64,000 nt of DNA, from contig NZ_CP036525.1 of the NCBI RefSeq assembly GCF_007741535.1, positions 3,720,001 through 3,784,000 on the forward strand, given 5' to 3'. A program made the translations under genes and the position numbers. Shown here one piece after another: positions 61,416 through 64,000 of this stretch (its first letter is position 1; each line of letters starts with the position of its first letter). The notes below the pieces were generated by a model. The model made no database searches. It was given only the letters and a program-made list of their open reading frames with translations, and had not been told where the DNA came from. This DNA comes from Rubripirellula lacrimiformis (GTDB lineage Bacteria > Planctomycetota > Planctomycetia > Pirellulales > Pirellulaceae).

Positions 61416-62897
61416 TTAGGGGTGGGATGATTCCAGAGGTGGGGAGTTTTTGTTCAGCGATCGATATGTTTTCTTGGCATTGCCGAGTTTGGGTTGGTCG
61501 GCATCGACGACGTTCCAAAGGCTAATCCCTTCGGTGACCAGCGGTGCCTCGTGCCTGGGAAGGAACGATCGCAGTCGCTTGATTTCGGATACGTAGGCGG
61601 GATCGTCGGCAAGGTTGGTCCACTCTTCCCCGTCGGAATCGTGGTCGTAGAGTTCTTCGCTGCCATCAAAATAGCGGATGTAGCGCCAGTCTTGGTCCCG
61701 GGCCGAATAATTACCGCGGCCCCAGGTGGTGATCGCTGGTCGATTGATGGAGGCAGATCGGTCGCGGATCAGCGGCACCATGCTGGTTCCATCGACATAG
61801 TCGGGCGGGACGATTCCGGTCATGTCGGTCAGCGTCCGGTACAGATTGATCAACGACACGGGGGCGTCGCAATCGCCGGGCGACATTTCCGACTGTGGCC
61901 GGGGATCGTGGATGATCAGTGGAACGCGAGTCGCCTGTTCCCACAGCGAAAACTTTCGGAAGCTGCGTTTTTCGCCTAGGTGATATCCATGGTCGGACCA
62001 CAGCACGACGATCGTATTGTCGGCATACGGGCTTTCGTCCAATGCGTCCAGCACGCGGCCGACGTTGAAGTCGACCCACGAGATGCATGCTAGGTAGGCG
62101 CGACGGACTCGGTTCCAAGCTTGGTCTTTGCGATAGCGTGCATCGTCGTTCAATTTCGCCATCGCTCGGCCCGCCCATGGGACATCGCTCAGATCATCGG
62201 TCTTGATCCGCGGGGCCGCGACTTCCTCGGGATACAGATCAAAGAACTGTTGGGGGCAAACAAAGGGGAGGTGTGGTTTGACAATCCCAACGGCCAAGAA
62301 AAATGGCTTATCGTGCTGTTGGCCAAGGACGTCGATCCCGTAGGACGCGACCTGGTAATCGGGATGCACTTCGACGGGATCCGTCGTGGGGCAAAACGCC
62401 ATCTTGCGGGAATCGCCTTGTTGGTAGCCGGCGGCAGCGTTGTAGTGCAGTGCGTGCACGCTGCGTTGATGATAATCGGTCCATTCGTCGGGCCGTTGTT
62501 TCGAACTGTGGTGGATCTTCCCGGCTCCGAACGTCTGGTACCCGTTGGACCGAAACAGAGTCGGAAGGCTGGTGAATGGTGCCAGCACTTCTTCGGGAAC
62601 TTTGTCGAGGTCGTAGAACGGGTACAGACCGGAATGGAAGGGTTCGACACCGAACAGCAAGGCGTTGCGGCTGGGCGAACAGGCGGGAGCGGCGCAGTGA
62701 GCGTTGGTGAAATTGACACTCCGACGCGCCAGCGCCGCCATGTTGGGCGTTTTCGCTTGCGGGTGTCCGTCCAGGAATTCGGTCCAGTCGTTCATGTCGT
62801 CAATCGCGATGAACAGAACGTTGGGCCGTTGTTGGGCCTGGGCCGCTGCCGAGCAAAACAGGCTGGCGACGGTCACGATCCAGAGTGCAATTTTCAT
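61416..62897 (-). CDS. Secreted sulfatase, iduronate-2-sulfatase-like
   Basis: 493 residues, ATG at 62897 with a signal peptide (MKIALWIVTVASLFCSAAAQA). Formylglycine site CSPSRNALLFG (Cys about residue 73), preceded by PNVLFIAIDDMND, whose Asp pair binds calcium. Further landmarks: GAGKIHH, FFLAVGIVKPHLPFVCP, VLWSDHGYHLGEKRSFRK. The GKIHH and KPHLPF motifs are characteristic of the iduronate-2-sulfatase group. Cysteine-type (not serine-type) maturation by FGE is expected. First gene of the three-gene operon. Confidence 0.93.
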   Translation of the reverse strand: MKIALWIVTVASLFCSAAAQAQQRPNVLFIAIDDMNDWTEFLDGHPQAKTPNMAALARRSVNFTNAHCAAPACSPSRNALLFGVEPFHSGLYPFYDLDKVPEEVLAPFTSLPTLFRSNGYQTFGAGKIHHSSKQRPDEWTDYHQRSVHALHYNAAAGYQQGDSRKMAFCPTTDPVEVHPDYQVASYGIDVLGQQHDKPFFLAVGIVKPHLPFVCPQQFFDLYPEEVAAPRIKTDDLSDVPWAGRAMAKLNDDARYRKDQAWNRVRRAYLACISWVDFNVGRVLDALDESPYADNTIVVLWSDHGYHLGEKRSFRKFSLWEQATRVPLIIHDPRPQSEMSPGDCDAPVSLINLYRTLTDMTGIVPPDYVDGTSMVPLIRDRSASINRPAITTWGRGNYSARDQDWRYIRYFDGSEELYDHDSDGEEWTNLADDPAYVSEIKRLRSFLPRHEAPLVTEGISLWNVVDADQPKLGNAKKTYRSLNKNSPPLESSHP

Positions 62898-63085
62898 CTT
62901 GTCGCCATTTTTGGGATGATGGTGAGCGGTGCGGAGCATGGGTTGCGGTGGGCTGCCAGGTAGACCGGGGCTCCGAGAAGCTTCCACTAGTTTAACCGAC
63001 ACAGAGTTGGCGATTGGACGTTGTTGCGACCAGCGGATGATCGTGCACCATCGCCGCGACGGCGTGCAGTATGATACGGATCGTG

Positions 63086-63168
63086 CGAGAAAAAAGTGTC
63101 CGGCCCCGTTTGCCGGGAACGGGCCCCTCGGGTGCTTCGCACAAAAGGGGGCGGACTCTTATTTTTCG
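63086..63168. repeat. Imperfect inverted repeat (GTGTCCGGCCCC type)
   Basis: CGAGAAAAAAGTGTCCGGCC at the left and GGCGGACTCTTATTTTTCG at the right are an imperfect inverted pair about 40 bp apart, with an inner CCCGTTTGCCGGGAACGGG hairpin. It lies upstream of the next gene and could affect its transcription. Confidence 0.65.
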
Positions 63169-63220
63169 CTCAGTCCTAAGCATCACGTCGTCCAAGTTTC
63201 TTGGACCTGAAAGGATCAAG

Positions 63221-63976
63221 ATGAGCCAAGCCAATCCTTATGCACCGACCACTTCCATCCCCATCAACGACACGGACATCCGCCGCGTTGCCATCCGTCC
63301 GATCGGCTTATTGAAGCGTAGTTGGCGGATGCTGGGGGACCAATATTGGCTGTTCCTAGGGATCACCTTTGGCGGAATTCTGATTGGATCGGTCGTCCCA
63401 TTCGGTTTGATCCTGGGGCCGATGTTGGTCGGGATCTACCTGTGCTATCTATCACTGGAACGGCGCGAGAAGGTAGAGTTTGGGACGGTGTTCAAGGGAT
63501 TTGATTTCTTCAAAGAGTCGTTCATCGCCACGTTGTGTCTGATTGCGTTGACGATGGTGGTAATGATTCCGTTCATGATCGCGATGGCGGTGTTGATCAT
63601 GCCTACTTTCGCTCAGGCTGCCCAGAACAATCAGCCGCCTTCGTTTCCCGTCGCGATCTTCCTGATGTACCCGCTGATGCTGATGGCCAACATCGTCATC
63701 ACTCTGCCGTTCATCTTTACGTTTCAGTTGATCGCAGACCGGAACTTGTCGGCGATGGAAGCGATCAAGGCGAGCATCCAAGGTGTGAGAAAGAACCTAT
63801 GGGGCATCGTATGGTTCTTTGCACTGCTGATGATCATCTCGTTCGCACTGGCGTGCATGTGCTATGTCCCCGCGATCCTGTTTTTGCCAGTGTCGTTCGG
63901 ATCGTTGTTTCTGCTGTACCGTGACATTTATCCACACCAAGGCGGTGCCGACCCCGCAGCGAATACGTTCGGCTGA
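63221..63976 (+). CDS. Multi-pass membrane protein with N-terminal NPYAP motif
   Basis: 251 residues. AAGGA lies five bases before the ATG. It starts MSQANPYAPTTSIPINDTDIRR and has about five to six hydrophobic helices (LFLGITFGGILIGSVVPFGLIL, FIATLCLIALTMVVMIPFMIAMAV, IFLMYPLMLMANIVITLPFIF, GIVWFFALLMIISFALACM). Family not recognised; the helix pattern recalls small integral-membrane domain proteins. The NPYAP start is shared with 40812-41096 and 47288-47737. No operon partner is visible in the window. Confidence 0.8.
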   Translation: MSQANPYAPTTSIPINDTDIRRVAIRPIGLLKRSWRMLGDQYWLFLGITFGGILIGSVVPFGLILGPMLVGIYLCYLSLERREKVEFGTVFKGFDFFKESFIATLCLIALTMVVMIPFMIAMAVLIMPTFAQAAQNNQPPSFPVAIFLMYPLMLMANIVITLPFIFTFQLIADRNLSAMEAIKASIQGVRKNLWGIVWFFALLMIISFALACMCYVPAILFLPVSFGSLFLLYRDIYPHQGGADPAANTFG

Positions 63977-64000
63977 TTCGTTGTGCTGCGAGTTGACGCA

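Overview
The window reads as chromosomal DNA of a planctomycete of the Pirellulaceae type (Rhodopirellula-like). This is inferred from gene content: a DUF1501 gene beside a DUF1549/DUF1553 c-type cytochrome gene, a secreted sulfatase, a protein with a planctomycete N-terminal sorting motif plus dockerin repeats, a Ser/Thr kinase fused to a beta-helix ectodomain, many secreted proteins of unknown function, and loosely packed genes with repeat-rich intergenic DNA. No rRNA, CRISPR array or prophage was seen. One tRNA (Arg, ACG anticodon) is present.

Layout. 0-7 kb: the 3' part of a CvrA/NhaP2-type K+/H+ antiporter, the DUF1501/DUF1553 pair and a patatin-like lipase. 7-10.6 kb: a cluster of palindromic repeats, a secreted protein built from four copies of one module, a Gly/Met-rich secreted protein and a GNAT-like protein. 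11-21.2 kb: the most striking locus, a large outer-membrane beta-barrel gene followed 32 bp later by a 1438-residue protein with ten CXXCH haem motifs and a C-terminal LVIVD-type propeller. Both diverge from a dockerin/HbpS-GlcG-like secreted protein. This looks like a porin-cytochrome electron conduit. 21.3-30.9 kb: an EamA-type transporter, an NfeD short/long pair, the kinase/beta-helix receptor, an M28 glutaminyl-cyclase-like enzyme and a zinc-ribbon membrane protein.

31.1-32.0 kb is a 124-bp tandem array whose units fold into hairpins, with G-U pairs valid only on the + strand. 32-45.7 kb holds a DUF6807 protein, an M24 peptidase, a PIG-L deacetylase, an LRR membrane protein, a possible sRNA with its own promoter and terminator, a methyltransferase-Lgt pair (the Lgt carries a PDZ-like insert), small membrane and DUF2185 proteins, two alpha/beta hydrolases, a globin and a YbjQ-like protein. 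46.6-47.2 kb is a second tandem array with an exact 94-bp period. 47.3-53.9 kb holds a LOG-family nucleosidase, a large secreted hydrolase, a DsbA/FrnE-like protein and a Tat-exported EEP-fold enzyme.

54.2-57.3 kb is the only clearly mobile stretch: an intact-looking IS3-family element with an A8 frameshift site, a ParDE-like toxin-antitoxin pair with a good promoter, a truncated ParE-like remnant and the tRNA-Arg. 57.9-64 kb holds a PQQ-propeller protein, a three-gene operon (sulfatase, beta-propeller protein, Tat metallophosphoesterase) and a multi-pass membrane protein. Dispersed palindromic repeats occur between genes throughout.

Functions were assigned by reading motifs; no database search was run. 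Start codons were usually moved downstream of the longest open frame when a signal peptide, conserved domain start or Shine-Dalgarno sequence supported it.
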